Notes under the pieces: model-generated
What the model saw: only the letters and a program-made list of their open reading frames with translations
Told to the model about the DNA's origin: nothing
Database searches by the model: none
Position numbers and translations under genes: made by a program
Assembly: GCF_037042905.1 (NCBI RefSeq)
Contig: NC_087261.1
Location: 14,768,217 to 14,832,216, forward strand
Reading direction: 5' to 3'
From: Lytechinus pictus
Taxonomy: Eukaryota; Echinodermata; Echinoidea; Temnopleuroida; Toxopneustidae
DNA: 64,000 nt
In this document: positions 1-13,118 of the stretch, one piece after another
Position numbering within the stretch: the stretch's first letter is position 1
Layout of the letters: each line of letters begins with the position of its first letter

Positions 1-2084
1 AATTTACCAAACGAATCGAGCTGCCTTTTCTCAAATTTCAGTCACAAGACCGAATTGTTTTTTCTGGAACTCGGGCAGTTCAAGTAAAACAAGCTCTTGA
101 AATAGACGGAAAAGGGCGAAGTCGAAACGGAATAGGGCGACGATCAACTCCACATTCAATATCGCATTGTTGTGCAAGATATTTTGCCAATCCAAATTTT
201 GCATCGAGAACCAGTTAGCAAAACCAGATTCTACCGGTTCTCCACTCTCGGCTTGCATAGGCAGCGAGTAGCTCCTGCTCATGAATACAATGGTAATTAG
301 TTTGGACTCATCCCCAGTCGTTTTCTACCCGACGCGATAAGAGCATTTCCCACCGTACTGCGCAAAGTGACTCGAGGGGAGTTCTTCTATTATGCTATCA
401 TAAGGTGGATAAATAGATCATGGCTCTTCAGATGTAGGCGAGGTGTAGCATCGCCCGAGAAGATAAATTCGATAATATTTACCCTTAGCTAGCACCTTTG
501 TACATTATTTTCAAGTTGAATCTATTCTAAGATTCGCTGTTTAGAAACATTGATTATAATCATAACAATAAATCACATTGCAGGCTCTTTGAATGAATTG
601 AATCAGTCGCATTCCTCCCTTTCTGAGAGGGCATACATCGTTCTCTTCTATTGAAATTCGTTTTTGATGATGAAAAACTAAAATAATTTATGATTTACAG
701 ATCTATTAACTAAAACCGTATTTTTTTACATAGTATTTGAGTCCGCATTTGAGGATGTTTTGCGAAATTATTTTTTTGAGTAATATGCGACATAATTAGC
801 TGCGCGGGGAGTTCACTGTATGTTGACAGTATGGTAACACAATAAATGAGCAGTTGTCCCCACCCACCATCGTCATCACGAATGACTTAAAATGAAAATG
901 ATTAGGATATAAAGTGAATATATAGATAGACACAGTCAATTAATTATGGTGCATAATAATGCTCCGGCAACAATTGCTCCGATTGAAAAATCTGCACGGA
1001 AACCTAACCTTCGAAACTAATTAAACCCTAATCCTAACCTTTACATCATTCTGAATTAAAAAAAACCTGTGAGATATTGAGAGAGGGGCAAATGTCGCAG
1101 GAGATTATGTCGTGTCACCAAAAAGGTAGTAAGTAGAAAACAGCCTTTCCTCAAATGCAAAATTATTTGTCAGCGAGAAAAGCATGCATCCTGGTCAGGG
1201 AGATGCATGGTATAACCAAGGAGTTACCGTATAGGCCTATACTTCCCATTAAAACGTCCCTGGATTTTCGAACTGAAAGGTTCCCTGCCCCTTGTCTTTG
1301 TTTCAAATACAAGTGCATTTAATTATGCTGGAAAGAATGATGAATTTGTTACAGAGCGAAATTATGACTTCGTTTGACGTCGTTATATAACACCCCTGCA
1401 AAATAATAATACCGTTGTTATTGCGAGCTATATATTGACAGGAGTGGTGGGGAGGGGGGGGGGGGGGTGGTGTTTATAAACATGTTTGTTATCTTTCATA
1501 GCAATGACATGCAGATATAGGGGGGGGGGCATTGACCCCAAATGCGGGAACTACGTCTTACTAATTGTCATGCTTGTGCAATTTTCTTAAGGTCGATATA
1601 ACCTGTCATTTAGCTTTAATCGGGGTATAAACATATATTGGGAAACAAGTGCGGGTATGTAGGAAGGAGTGAGAGGGAGGGAAAGAGAGGGTATATACAG
1701 AAAGAATGAATGAAAGAAAGAAAGAAAGAAAGAAGGAAAGAGTTACAGAGAAGAGAAAGAGAGAGAGAAAGGGGGTCGGAAAGTGAGCAACGATTTGGAA
1801 TCTTGAAATATAAGGGGGGGGGGGGGGAAATCTGTATATAAAGTCACCGTGCACGGCTAATTCTTTTATGTTAAGGTCCAGTGATTTCCGAGGGAATAAC
1901 AAGTGCTTTATAAAAGTGCGACCGCGCTTTATCGTTCGAGACCCCGTATATTCGCCCAGGGTCGTTTTTGTTGACACCTGAAAGATTCAGGGTTTCAAGT
2001 GCCTTTGTTGTCGTGCACTCCTGCGGTGTTTTCGAACGACTGGGCACGCGTCTAAAACGAGGGAAGCCCTCGGTTGCTTCATTG
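1..2084. other. Upstream flank of the transporter gene
   Basis: AT-rich flanking DNA with no convincing gene apart from one weak minus-strand reading frame near the left edge. It holds G homopolymers near 1448-1467, 1520 and 1813, and a GA-rich simple tract at about 1645-1775. Several short reading frames here are products of these low-complexity tracts. Confidence 0.5.
31..282 (-). CDS. Possible small ORF or exon of a neighbouring gene, unrecognised
   Basis: An 83-codon minus-strand frame starts with ATG at 282 and ends at a TGA near position 31. The protein begins MSRSYSLPMQAESGEP and has a hydrophobic, Phe/Leu-rich middle (ELIVALFRFDFALFRLFQEL). It is not built from a simple repeat, and its codon use is not obviously random, so it could be a real exon transcribed divergently from the transporter. 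I recognise no domain, see no clear promoter or partner exon, and it lies at the window edge. It may equally be a chance frame. Confidence 0.2.
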   Translation of the reverse strand: MSRSYSLPMQAESGEPVESGFANWFSMQNLDWQNILHNNAILNVELIVALFRFDFALFRLFQELVLLELPEFQKKQFGLVTEI

Positions 2085-2092
2085 TGACGTCA
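2085..2092. promoter_or_regulatory. Palindromic CRE (TGACGTCA)
   Basis: A perfect full CREB/ATF consensus site lies about 130 bp upstream of the TATA box of the transporter gene, a usual position for a functional CRE. A second full site lies in intron 3 of the same gene at 7516-7523. Confidence 0.55.
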
Positions 2093-2103
2093 GAAACCGC
2101 AAA

Positions 2104-2124
2104 CAGCTGATTTGCGATCAGCTG
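2104..2124. promoter_or_regulatory. Tandem E-box pair (CAGCTGAT twice)
   Basis: The octamer CAGCTGAT occurs at 2104-2111 and again at 2119-2126, 15 bp apart start to start. CAGCTG is a bHLH-type E-box. Lying between the CRE and the TATA box, the pair probably belongs to the proximal promoter; function is inferred from position. Confidence 0.4.
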
Positions 2125-2212
2125 ATCGGTATTGGCCGTAGTCGAGCTGTCAAGCGAGGCACGCTCTGCGCTGTTACCAGGCGAAGAAACTAACCCTCAG
2201 CGTCCCTGGCGG

Positions 2213-2219
2213 TATAAAA
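2213..2219 (+). promoter_or_regulatory. TATA box of the transporter gene
   Basis: TATAAAA lies 280 bp upstream of the start codon in a GC-richer stretch. Transcription would be expected to start about 30 bp further on, near 2243, giving a 5' UTR of about 255 nt with no intron needed. The start site is inferred. Confidence 0.6.
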
Positions 2220-2498
2220 CCAGCAGTTGGCTGCAGAAAGTGACCACAACACAAATGATTTCGAGCAGGTGACACAGGCTATCCCGAGCTATTAGCTCTT
2301 GGTTTTTAACTGCCTTTCTGAACAAGAAGACAAGCCTCATCTCTCCCATCTGAACATTTCCAGCTACCTGCTATACTCCAGCATCAATCCATCTTGAATT
2401 TTGTTCTTGGTATCTCAGCTCCTCAGCTCAAGCAGACGCCAGATCCTCATTATCTCATCAAGATCTACCAGTAGGAAAAGAAAAACTACATTATCATC

Positions 2499-2676
2499 AT
2501 GACGTTCATCCAGGAGAAAATGGAAGGTGCCAAGCTGTACATCAGGAAACAGTGGGGATGGGTGGTGACCGTTTCCGCCTTCATCGTCTTCTTCGCTCTC
2601 TTTGGTTTCTTGTACTCCTACGGCATCATCTTCGTGGCCCTCAAGGAAGACCTCGGGAGCAGTGCTTCACCTACAA
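2499..2676 (+). CDS. Transporter exon 1 (residues 1-59)
   Basis: Start codon and TM1 with the WGW signature. The donor is CAA/GTAAGT, phase 1. Confidence 0.88.
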
Positions 2677-5600
2677 GTAAGTATCACCAAAACCATCTCC
2701 AGACTTACCCAAGTCATCACTAAAAATCATTCAAGTGCGATCGCCTGAAAATTCTTTGTTCTTGCCTTCTTGGTGCTGTTATAGAAACAGTTTATTTCAC
2801 CAAATCTTCTGGTAATTGATGACACGATTTTATATTCACCATCCTTTTCTGGAAAAGGTAGAGAGTTGAAGTTCAAAATGTAAGGTTTGAGATCTTTGAG
2901 TCGAAAATGAGATGTTTCAGTGAAGTCGCTTTTGAATGATTTGGATTATTGCAATGATTGATTTTTACTTTGCATGATCACAATTATGAAATAGTAATAA
3001 TGTATACAATATTGTCTAAGTGTGATTGTTAATGTTCTAATCAATAGTGGGTGATATGATGATTTAGTCCATTGTTTGGTTAGTGATTATTGTTAATTAT
3101 TTCGTTTCACAATCCATTGTCATTTTTCAGTTCGATTGCGGGATGGCCTCCACAATAATATATCCTGGTTTCATTATCCATAAATCATAATCACTTATAC
3201 ATTTCTTGACAGGTTTCTGGAAAGTTATGTGTGATATTCTATCAGTTATAATACACTATTGATTCATCGTACTCATTAATTTAAGCTTCCTTTCTTTGTA
3301 GATTGAACAGAGCAATGCCTTCAATCTTATTGTAATCAATTATAAATAAATTTTGAAAGGTTAAAATGAAAAGAGGCCACTTATTGTATTTTTTTTCATT
3401 CTATGAGTTTTTGAGTGGGATGATTGCTGTTGTCAGTTTTGGTGTAATGTTCATTCATAAGTTCTTTATTAGTTCATTATGAACCGTTAAAATGTGACAT
3501 TTCAAGACCAGATCATTAATTCAGGGTTTTATTAGAATATGTCGAAATTCAGATCTGAAATATGGTCAATGGATTCCAAGTTATGGACAGAGCGTTAATT
3601 CTTAGCATCAGGTCCAATTCGTGAAAGTGACCTATACCGTACTGAGATTGGCTATACTTCAGTGAGTGCCGATCGGAACGAGTCATCGATCGTGAAATTT
3701 ATTGATCTCAGGGAGCTGGCTACAACAAAATAATTTATCATGGAGAACTGTCACGGAAGAATAGATTTAGCAAGTTGTAACATGGATATAAGAAGGTCGT
3801 CTAATGATTATAAAGGAAATGATTTCGAATTAATATTCAGAATTGATGAAGAACGGATGCGAAAAACTCTGCAATGACTATTGCAAAAATAACAATCTTC
3901 ATAGCTAACGAGATCTGTATATGCCGCTTGCCAATGTTTAGGGTTTTTGTACTTTTTATCGATGACTTTTTGACTTCTCGAATTATTATGAATGAGCGGA
4001 AAGCGTGTGGTTTATACCTGTTATCCCAATCAAGTTAATCAGTCAATTTGCGGTAGGATGTGCACACCTATAATTGAAACAGTGTATACAGCATTGATCG
4101 TAACTAGATTTCATATTTTGGTTATCTTTTTTGGAGTACTACGTACTTTAGGTGGGCATTTTTATTACTCTCTCGGCAGATTTTGGTTCCATTTGAAATA
4201 ATTTTCCAGGATACAAGAAATTAAATAATGGCAGACTACTAAGATTTTTTTTAAATATATATACTTCTCGACAAATCAGTTTTTATTCATTATTACAAAT
4301 TCAGTCAATTGTATTTGACAATCAATTGAAATTCATTGATGCAATCCGTTATTGATTTTTTTGCCCAGTCTCTGGCGCTACACCGAAATTCTAAAGAATA
4401 CTTCGCAGTGGTATTACGACATGCGATTGGCTGAAAGTTGCGCAACAGCCATCTGCGCTTGCCGCCTCCTCGCCAAAGGAGCGTGGGCCGTGCCGTACAA
4501 AACTCTTATCACTCAGAACTCGCAAAAACCGGTTTAATTTTGACAGTGGCCGCGTGGTATATTTATATCTGCGAAGTTTAGTAATTGTCTATTTTCTTCT
4601 TATCGTAAATAGGTTTGGTTGTTTCACAAATCAAATTTCCCGATGCGATAAGTGACAACATTTACGCATTGCCACGTTTTACAGATCCGATAACATTTAT
4701 GTTCCGGACAGTCTTATAGATTAGATTGATTGTGCGAAACACGAATGACTGATAGACTTCCTCTCATTATCACTCTTATAATATGACTAATTTGTTTGGA
4801 GTAGTGTTCCCAGTGGGAAAGTTGATCGGAAGCCTAATTGTTATTGGCGAAAATTTATCGGATTGGGTAGAAGTCTGCAAGATACTCTGGCGGAAACAAT
4901 TCTTTGAACAAGTTTCCCGAGTGTGCCTTTTTGACATCGTTATAGGAAAACATTCTGTAAAAAGTTTTCCCGTGTTATCTTACTTTTCGATGGGAGGGCG
5001 GTTTCACCAAAAGCAGAAAATCATTTGAAACATAAAATGCGTCTACCATACACATATGAATGTAAACAAGATAGAAACCATTTAAACTCATTTCTTTCCA
5101 TCTTGAATATATATTTCCGAAAATGTGCACTTTATTAACAAATCTTCATATACGCTGTGATATCGATTAACTGGGTAGATACAGGTTTGTTGGATTACTA
5201 ATATCTAGTAGATCATCCTGTTTTGTGATTTATAGTCTACAATATGGCGTCGTAGTTTAAGAACCTTCTTTACAGCAACATGCATCTCGCTTACATCTCT
5301 CTTGGAGGATGTGCACCTTGATGTACTGTACTGTTTCTTTCAGGATTCGATGCCTCAATACTCATCAAATGTTTCCGTCTTCTTTTTCTCTCCCATCTTT
5401 TTTTATCTCCCATTTTGGTTTCTCCCCAGTCTCGGCAGCCGTATATTTTTCTTTCCCATTCGTAGATTATTTGAAAGATAAAGCCCGTCTCCATGACTAC
5501 CAGAATCACCGCGGCAACCATCGACCACGCCCACCTGCCGCAGCTACCCCACCTACCAACACCACCAGATGCGCGCCCTTGATGATCGATCCATGCAAAA

Positions 5601-8600
5601 CATATGTGTATCCCCTTTTCTTTTCATAGGCTGGGTGGGTTCGATCGCCATTGGTTTCCACACCTTGGGAAGTCTGGTTTCCAACCCTCTGATCGCTCGG
5701 TTCGGAGCTCGTCCGATCGCCGCCATCGGCCTCGTCATGTGCTTCGCTTCCCTGCTCATCACCTCCTTCATGCCGTCCATCACGCCAATGTTCTTCACGT
5801 TTAGCGCCCTCTACGGCTTTGGTATCAACATGGTCCTCATCTCCTCCATCAACCTGATCCTCAAGTACTTCCCGTACAAGAACTGCTCCAGGGCAACCAG
5901 CATGGCGCTCATCGGAACAACTTCGGGTAAGGCTCTTCTTGATTAATATCATTGCAGTATGTCCCTTATAACGTTCCCAATTTAGAGCGGGACCTCTTGA
6001 CAGAATTTTAAGTTTTTTTCAAAGGTTCCGACTTCAGTTCACTAATAACATGATCTTCCAAACAAGTTGATAATGATAAAAAAATGCCAAAGATAAACAT
6101 TGCGTCTCCCCCAACCCCCAAAGATAATGAATGACCACTTACTACCTGATTGTGGAATCTTATTTAACAAAAGTGACCAACAATGGAAATAAAAGCATTG
6201 ATGAACAGACTCATTTTATTCCACATATTTATTATCACACCGCATAAGTGAAGACTTTGGTAGATTGATAGTAATTAAAATAGTAAATTTTATAGTTCCG
6301 TTTTGTGATGATTATCCGATTTTTTTTTCTGCAGGGATGTTGGCGATGAACCTGTTCATCTATTACCTGGTGACCACGGTCGGATGGCGTAACATGTTCC
6401 GCATCATGGCAGGTATCATCCTAGCACTAGGAGTGCCCTCCATCTCAACATACAGCCAACCTCCCAAGACACCAACCCAGCTCGATGAGGACGAGAAGAA
6501 GAAACCCGTCAGCGCCGTCGAGGTCAGCGCCGCCGCCAAGGCCAAGGAAGCCGAAGCGGAAGGTCTAATGTCGCCCACTGAATCGAAAGTCAAGAGCACG
6601 GAGGTGAGGATGGACGACCAGGACGTCAAGGTTCAGATCCCAGGGAAGCCCGTCTGCAGGTCAGCGAGGATCACCCAGAGGCTCAAGGTCTTGACGTTCC
6701 CGGAACTCTGGTTCCTAGCCCTTGGCCTGATGGGTTGTGCCATGACCATGAGCTTCTACTACGTCAGCATGGTAAGCTTTCATTTTATTCCCCATCTTAG
6801 AAATCCCTTGCCATTTATTAAAAAAATAATCATCATATCATCAAATTCATAAATGGTTTAAATCACGCCACTATACTATCGTAATAACGGTTTCTATAAA
6901 AATGTCACAAGGCATCTTCTGCGTCTTACAACTTAAACTATCCCATAATTCCAATTCCCGCGACCCTTTTCTAATTGTCCGTTTAGGTCCATAGTTTTAT
7001 CCTATTTTCGACAAATCATGCATGGCATGGCCCTGGGGATTAGCTTCGACTCATTTTTGTCATGACGTGATGGGATAAGGAAAGAATTGGATTTGGTGCG
7101 AATTTAAACATTCATTTTATCGGATTCGTGAGAATTTGATAAAATGTTCAGTGGTCGTCAGCATGCGATAGAATGTTTATCTTCCTGGTAATAGTGCAAT
7201 GTCATATTTTGAATATACCCACGCCCATGATAATTGGGTCGCAATCACTTTTTTCCTACCACCTTCTGGTGAGCAGCATCCGAAACAATACATGTCGACC
7301 TTGCTCAAACCACAAACTAGGGAGTAATTCGAAATTGATTGTTTCATTATGAAGCTGATCTGACAGATCGATTGTATTGCCTTTGGTAAAGGTGAATGAA
7401 GCTTCCGCTCGATAAACCGGAGCTCAGGAAAGGCATCAAAATTGTTGGATTGTTACCAAAATAATGCACTTAAACACGGACGTAGACGGGAGGAGAAAGA
7501 GTTGAAGTTTTTGCGTGACGTCACATACCGATGAGATCCAGGCGCGACGGTCTAGCCAATCACGGACGAATATGGTGCGTGCTGTCAGTTTGGAGTTAAT
7601 TATTAACGTACTGTCAGATAGGAAGGGCTATTGTCTGGCGATAATTGGTGTCCAGTCAGCTAGACCAGGGACCTTGTGAGGGTCGGACATTCTGAGTTCA
7701 CTTCCCATCATTGGTCGAACTTTTCCCCCTTCAACCCACATTTCTTTGGCGAATTTCTAAACTTGATATCCACATTATTATTTCCAACTTTAACTCATTT
7801 CCATTGAAATATCGATGTGAAAAACCATTCATATTCTATTCATCTATACTTGATTAAGTTATACATTCATTCATATTTATGGTGGTAACTACAAGATTTT
7901 CAATATGTGTTTTATTCTTCAAAAATTACTATGACGCTGCGTAAGTTCACTTTTTTCTTTATGACGAGCAATTCCTCAGGTCTGTAATAGCTCCATACTC
8001 AGAGTAATTCACTTTTATCGCCTTCTATAAAGAAAGACTTATATCTCAAATTCTGAAGAAATCAATATAAATAGTAATGTAACTCGTAATATCCATAAAG
8101 TGATTATTGTTATCTCATGTGTCCTAGTTTTTAGGACTTTATCAAGGAATCGAGATAAGCTTGTCAGCAACGCAATAAAGTCTCGTTCTAAACAATCGCA
8201 CTCCTGGCGAAAATATTGACTAATGGCCTTATCGCAGTATCGAAGTCCGATTATAAATCCTAATTCAAACTACTTACAATCCTACTTAAGCTCTACTTTA
8301 TCTATAAGTAGCCTAACTTTCGTAAACAACTGATAAGGTTTGGTAAAACCATTCAATCTCGAATCAGAACTTAGCGCATGATGTTGTATGTGCAGGACTT
8401 GGACGGGAATAGATGGGTTAGTATAGTTGAAGGATAATAAAAAATTTAAGATATTGGTTTAAGCTGGCTATCATTTGACAGATCGTTTGACAGATGGTGA
8501 GAAACTTTTAAATGGTTTTTAATTGCTATGCCGATATTTCATAACTCACTTAGGTGGGGAGTGGCGTTAGGGTTAGCGTTCTTGGGATAGATGACGCCTG

Positions 8601-10951
8601 TTTGAAAAATAGTAAATCTTGAAAGAAAAACCCATCGAATATTATATTACGAAGTAGTATTATGATCATTACCTTCAACCCTTTAGTCATTCACCTTTTC
8701 TGTTAAATACAATTAAATTTAGAATTATAAATCGAGCATCATCATTTCTGAATTCCACTTGAAATGTAAACAAAAAAGTTAAATACCTCCTGCCCCATAA
8801 CATTTCGTCATTCAATACGAGGTTCTAACATATTTATTTCATTGTCATAATGGTGTATTGTTTGCTCTTTCAAAATGCATGCACCAATGTCATGATCATT
8901 GTCATGACTTTCATATTATCAGCATGTTTAATTATCATATGTTCCATTTTTGAAATGCTGATATTGTACGTGTGGAGATTATGAAGTGACGAAGTCATAT
9001 GAATGACATGAATGACATGAATATGTAAACATTAAAAATGATATCAATTTTTACGTGCTTACATGTGATAACAGAATGATATGATATTAATCTGGTAGAT
9101 AATAATAAAATACATGAATATCACCTTGTTATAAGGTGTCATCATGATGTACCTTTGCGATAAAACGATGGAAGTCTGTTTATTATCTTGTTATTGTTTG
9201 CATAAATACTACAGAGAAATTACGTACAAACTTTTCAAAGTTAGGACCTACTTCATGAAGGGCAAGATTGTATCCTTGTCAAAATCGTGATGAAATGAGG
9301 ATGAATAAAAATATAAATAAAAAATATTGAATATTGAGTTGAAGTTTTTGCCAAAAAATATGCAAATATTAATAGTTTCTTTTGCCTGTCTGGAAGTGAT
9401 TTTCATGATCATGATCAATAAAGTGTTTGATGTGTAATATCTATTTCCAGCTTTGCATTTGTCTGTTACTTACGCGATTTCGACAATCGTGTCATAACCG
9501 AATCTCTATTTTCCACCACTTTACAGGTTAACTTCATGACTACCGCCGGCATCGTCGAATCCAAGTGCGCCCTGATCATGGCCGTGGTCGCCATCGCTGA
9601 GGTCTGTGGTAAGGCTTGTCTGGCTATCTTCGGTGATCATCTACCGTTTCCTAAGATCTACCTCTTCGTCGCCGCCAGCGTGGTCGGTAGTGGAATCATG
9701 TACAGCCTCTTCGTCGCTAAGACTGTTGCTGCCATGATGTGCGTTGCCGTCGGTAAGAAATTGTCAAATTTTCCTTTGAATTGAATTGAATCGAACACTT
9801 TAGACTGTTTTAAACTGTTCAAAACTTTGTAAAAAAGTTAATTTTGGGGGTGATTTGATAATATTTGAACTTATTAAACATCTTAATAGGTTAAATTTTG
9901 GGGTATATGAAAGTTATATCAACCTTTTTAGCATCTCAAAGAGCTACATCTGTGTCAGAATTTTGTTTAATGTGACGATTTTAGACGACATTCTGAATTT
10001 TCGATGATGATACTTGACTCAAAGACATAACATCAATTACGTATTTATATTGTGTTGTTCGAGAATTCGTACTCCTATTTTTCTAATGGGGGAATACTTA
10101 AATTAAACACGTACTTGTAAAATAATCGGACTTTTTTTCTTCCCTCTAGTTACTGGATTCCTGATCATGACGGTGTTTGACGCCCTTCCTTATTCCATCT
10201 GTAACCAAGTATTTGGGGCTGCTCGCAGCGTGGAGGCATGCACTGTGATTCTGGTAGCCAACGGTCTCGGTCTCATCCTCGGGTCCCTATTCGGTAAGTC
10301 CCCTCGCCTTCGACATCGAAGAAGTCGAACTCAAGATTGATTTTTTTTTTGTCAGTTAGTTTCATACACCGTCATAAATGTCGGCATCCATCATATTTTA
10401 CTTTTTTAAGAAAAGAGAATATCCTCGACCGGACCAACCCACGACCGACTGAATAATTATAATTTCACTGACATGACATCGGTTGGTTTAGAGTCAGATT
10501 TCACATTTAGATTCATTTATTTCACACCTCTTTAAAATAAAAAAAAATACATAAATTCATAAAATACACAAACTCGGTATTCTTGATGTGATCGTACCAT
10601 AAACATAAGATCATGTATATAAGTTAGTAGATTGCCAAATACTAATAGATCGGAAATGTTTATTAATAACTTTTCTTTTCTTCTTTTCATCATGCAGGAG
10701 AGAGTGTCGACAAGACTGGATCATATGATGATGCTATCTACGCTAGTATTGGCATCTACGTCGGTGCGACTGTCCTGTTCTGTTTGGTGCCAATCTACCA
10801 AAGATGCTTCGCTTTTGATCGTTACATCATGGCCCGGACCAAGCCCAAGGTCGTCAACGAGTTCGAAGCAATGGGTCCATTCGAGAGCTGGATCTTCATG
10901 CCCCCCTCAATCGAAAGCACCGTCCATCTCGACTACGAATCCTCGGTGTGA
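2499..10951 (+). CDS. SLC16/monocarboxylate-transporter-like MFS protein (6 coding exons, 511 aa)
   Basis: Join of 2499-2676, 5630-5926, 6335-6771, 9527-9752, 10150-10293 and 10698-10951; every junction is GT-AG and the phases agree (1,1,0,1,1). The product is a polytopic membrane protein of the major facilitator superfamily, expected in the plasma membrane. Two family signatures are visible: residues 18-23 (QWGWVV) match the SLC16 motif before and into TM1, and residues from about 135 (YFPYKNCSRATSMALIGTTSG) match the YF-x-KRR-x-LA-x-G-x-A-x-x-G region of TM5. Residues 199-283 form a long charged loop between TM6 and TM7, rich in Lys, Glu and Ala, as in the family, and the C-terminal tail from about residue 460 is cytosolic. 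The 511-residue length is normal for SLC16. SLC16 members carry monocarboxylates, thyroid hormones or aromatic amino acids; the substrate here cannot be told. The start is the first ATG after the TATA box, followed immediately by the WGW helix. Confidence 0.9.
2677..5629. other. Transporter intron 1
   Basis: About 2.95 kb of AT-rich DNA. The only contrast is a CpG-bearing, GC-richer island at about 4365-4520 with an ATTGG (inverted CCAAT) element, possibly regulatory. No repeat family or nested gene is evident. Confidence 0.6.
5630..5926 (+). CDS. Transporter exon 2 (residues 60-158)
   Basis: Covers TM2-TM5. It contains the MFS loop 2-3 element NPLIARFGARP and the second SLC16 signature YFPYKNCSRATSMAL. 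The acceptor is TTTTCATAG and the donor GTAAGG, phase 1 on both sides. Confidence 0.9.
6335..6771 (+). CDS. Transporter exon 3 (residues 159-304)
   Basis: Encodes the end of TM5, TM6, the charged central cytosolic loop (many Lys/Glu/Ala, about residues 199-283) and TM7. The acceptor has a strong T-tract ending CTGCAG; the donor GTAAGC falls after a complete codon. Confidence 0.9.
6772..9526. other. Transporter intron 3
   Basis: About 2.75 kb. Mostly AT-rich with no repeat family. A CpG-bearing segment at about 7400-7690 includes a full CRE and a CCAAT motif and is annotated separately. Confidence 0.6.
7516..7560. promoter_or_regulatory. Intronic CRE plus CCAAT cluster
   Basis: TGACGTCA at 7516-7523 is followed about 35 bp later by a CCAAT element (AGCCAATCACGGACG) inside a locally GC-richer stretch of intron 3. 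The combination recalls a promoter or enhancer. Function is inferred from motifs only. Confidence 0.3.
9527..9752 (+). CDS. Transporter exon 4 (residues 305-379)
   Basis: Encodes TM8-TM10 of the C-terminal half (KCALIMAVVAIAEVCGKA; IYLFVAASVVGSGIMYSLF). The acceptor is CTTTACAG, phase 0; the donor GTAAGA, phase 1. Confidence 0.9.
10150..10293 (+). CDS. Transporter exon 5 (residues 380-427)
   Basis: Encodes TM11 and the start of TM12 (VTGFLIMTVFDALPYSICNQ, then ANGLGLILGSLFG). The acceptor is TCCCTCTAG and the donor GTAAGT. Confidence 0.9.
10698..10951 (+). CDS. Transporter exon 6 with stop (residues 428-511)
   Basis: Encodes the last membrane helix (YASIGIYVGATVLFCLVPIY) and a cytosolic tail ending in HLDYESSV, stop TGA at 10949-10951. 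The C-terminal SSV could be a weak PDZ-type end; that is a guess. Confidence 0.88.
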
Positions 10952-11359
10952 AGCGACGCGTGTTGACCGACTCGCTGACCCCCTTGATGATCCATGACCT
11001 GCTTTGAAACATGATAGGACGTGTTCGCAGAATACTCTCATCCCATCATATATGTTTTGCGAGTGTGAACTCGGCTGTTCGGGATTGCGATATCGACTAT
11101 GATGACGGCAATGGTTAACTCAGATAACGGACAAGCGATGATGACGATTACGAAGATGATGACGACTACGGTCGCCGGCGATGCCGAATCGCCTAAACAT
11201 CAGCAGTGCCCTCACAAACATGAAGCAAAATACCTCGTGAACATGATGAAAGGCATGCTGATGATATATACAACTGTGGCCTGACTGTTCGTTCTTGATA
11301 GAAATGAACAATATCGACGTCTGGAAGAAACAAGACTATCTCGATGCATTAAAAACTGA

Positions 11360-11365
11360 AATAAA
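11360..11365 (+). terminator. Poly(A) signal AATAAA of the transporter gene
   Basis: First AATAAA after the stop codon, giving a 3' UTR of about 430 nt. Further AATAAA hexamers occur near 12019 and 12975, so longer transcripts are possible. Confidence 0.5.
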
Positions 11366-13045
11366 GTTACGAAAGCACGAGTTTCCTTCCTTTGGAGCGT
11401 CTGTTCGTCTCTATACCAGTAACAGAACTCTATTTTGAAGAGTGATATTTTCCGATATTCTAGCTATCTTTTCATTAAACTTTTATTCCTCACCAACACA
11501 CGTACTGACCAAAAATTAACTTAACATTCGTACCAAGTTATATTAATATTTCAACACTTTCAAATATATAGTTAGAACAATGTGTGTTCTATGTTTGTCT
11601 GCAGAAGGTCGCAGTTTGACGGCTTTCTCAATTCCAAACGTTATTTTGGGACTCGTTTCTCTCTTTGAAAATATTATGAGACTAGCTACAACAATGCAAG
11701 TTTCATACAATTTACAAATGATTCGATGTACATCGATGAATATCTCTGAGATGCAATTATGGAACGCCGCACAATAAACTCTGCTGGAGAATTAATGGTA
11801 ACCTGTAAATTGGGTATTTCAGATAAGACTATATTATAGTGTGTGATATTTATATCTTCAGGGATTCTCCTGATTTCATTTTATCTAAATGTGAAGATAT
11901 TTTTGAATATTATGAACTGTTTATCAGGATGTTAATGTTGAGAGACATAAGCATCATTAATTTATCGGAATAGTAGTCCAAAGAAGTGAATAAGAGAAAT
12001 GGAATGTATTATCAAAGCAAATAAATGTTTATTTCATTTGTTGTTACGCCTATACGCCTACATCCCGCGCGTCCGGAAAACTTAGTTATGAGTTAAAAAA
12101 AAGAAAATGAATACTAAAAATTGCTTGATTCGAGCAAGGGAGTAGCAACACTGCGCAGGCGCGGATATTTTGGAAACTTCCGATATGTTTATTGCTGGAC
12201 ATAGATATAAATCCAGAGAAAAATGAAGTTAAAAGTATATTAACAGATTAGAGCGCGGGCGCTAAAATAGTTATAATTATGACTGTCGCTGAAAAGAGAA
12301 ATCAAATAGTTTAACGATTTATTTCAAACTGAAAGAAGCAAATATTTGTATAGAAATAATAATATATGTCACTTTTTGAAGAGGGAAATACATTTTTCGT
12401 AAATTATTTGATTTTTCATGGTGCAGTCTGTATGATGTGACTTAAGTGGGTGTATCGATGGATATATAAGTTTTTACCGGAGTGGATCTTGAGTTACTCT
12501 ATTTTGTAGGTATTATGTAATACCGTGATGGTTGCTATGAAAAGCAAATGATATGAATATAGCGCACAGATTTTCTCATCTGTTTTGTTTCAGTTAAGTG
12601 TTCTTCGACATTATTTAGTGAAAGGTATATGATATATCTTTTGTTGTAAGTGCTGAATAGATTTTATGTATGTTATTAAATGTTTCTAGAAACAGTATAT
12701 AATTTGGAAACACATAGGCCTATGTGTTTTACTATCTTTATTGTATTTTGTGGTAGGTGCAAGGTTTTAACGTATCCACCATTTCAACACCATTATTTGT
12801 GACGGTTGATAACTTACTATTTCTTTGATTGTTTTTGGTTATTGAGAATTCTCGATAACTTATGCTTTTCTTGTCATGTTTATATTATGAATGTTATATA
12901 TGGTTCAGTTTTTTGAATCGCAGTATTATGCATTACGGTGTCTATGATTTATATGTATATTATGTATGTTGATTGAATAAATCCATCTTTCTTGTGATAA
13001 TTTATACAAAACACATACTACAGCTTCATATATGCCTTTATTTTT
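11366..13045. other. Intergenic DNA or extended 3' UTR, no gene seen
   Basis: AT-rich sequence with scattered AATAAA hexamers. No coding exon, RNA gene or repeat family could be supported. Confidence 0.5.
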
Positions 13046-13118
13046 GTGCAACAGTTTTTTGTGTGCAATTATCTGATTTACCAATTGGTTTCAAACAAGA
13101 TCAGATGGGAGAGAAAGC

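Noticed and set aside
5506-5952. 148-codon minus-strand frame
   Set aside because: Antisense of transporter exon 2; charged composition typical of antisense shadows.
10632-10997. 121-codon plus-strand frame overlapping transporter exon 6
   Set aside because: Out of frame with the MFS protein; Ser/Pro-rich shadow with no support.
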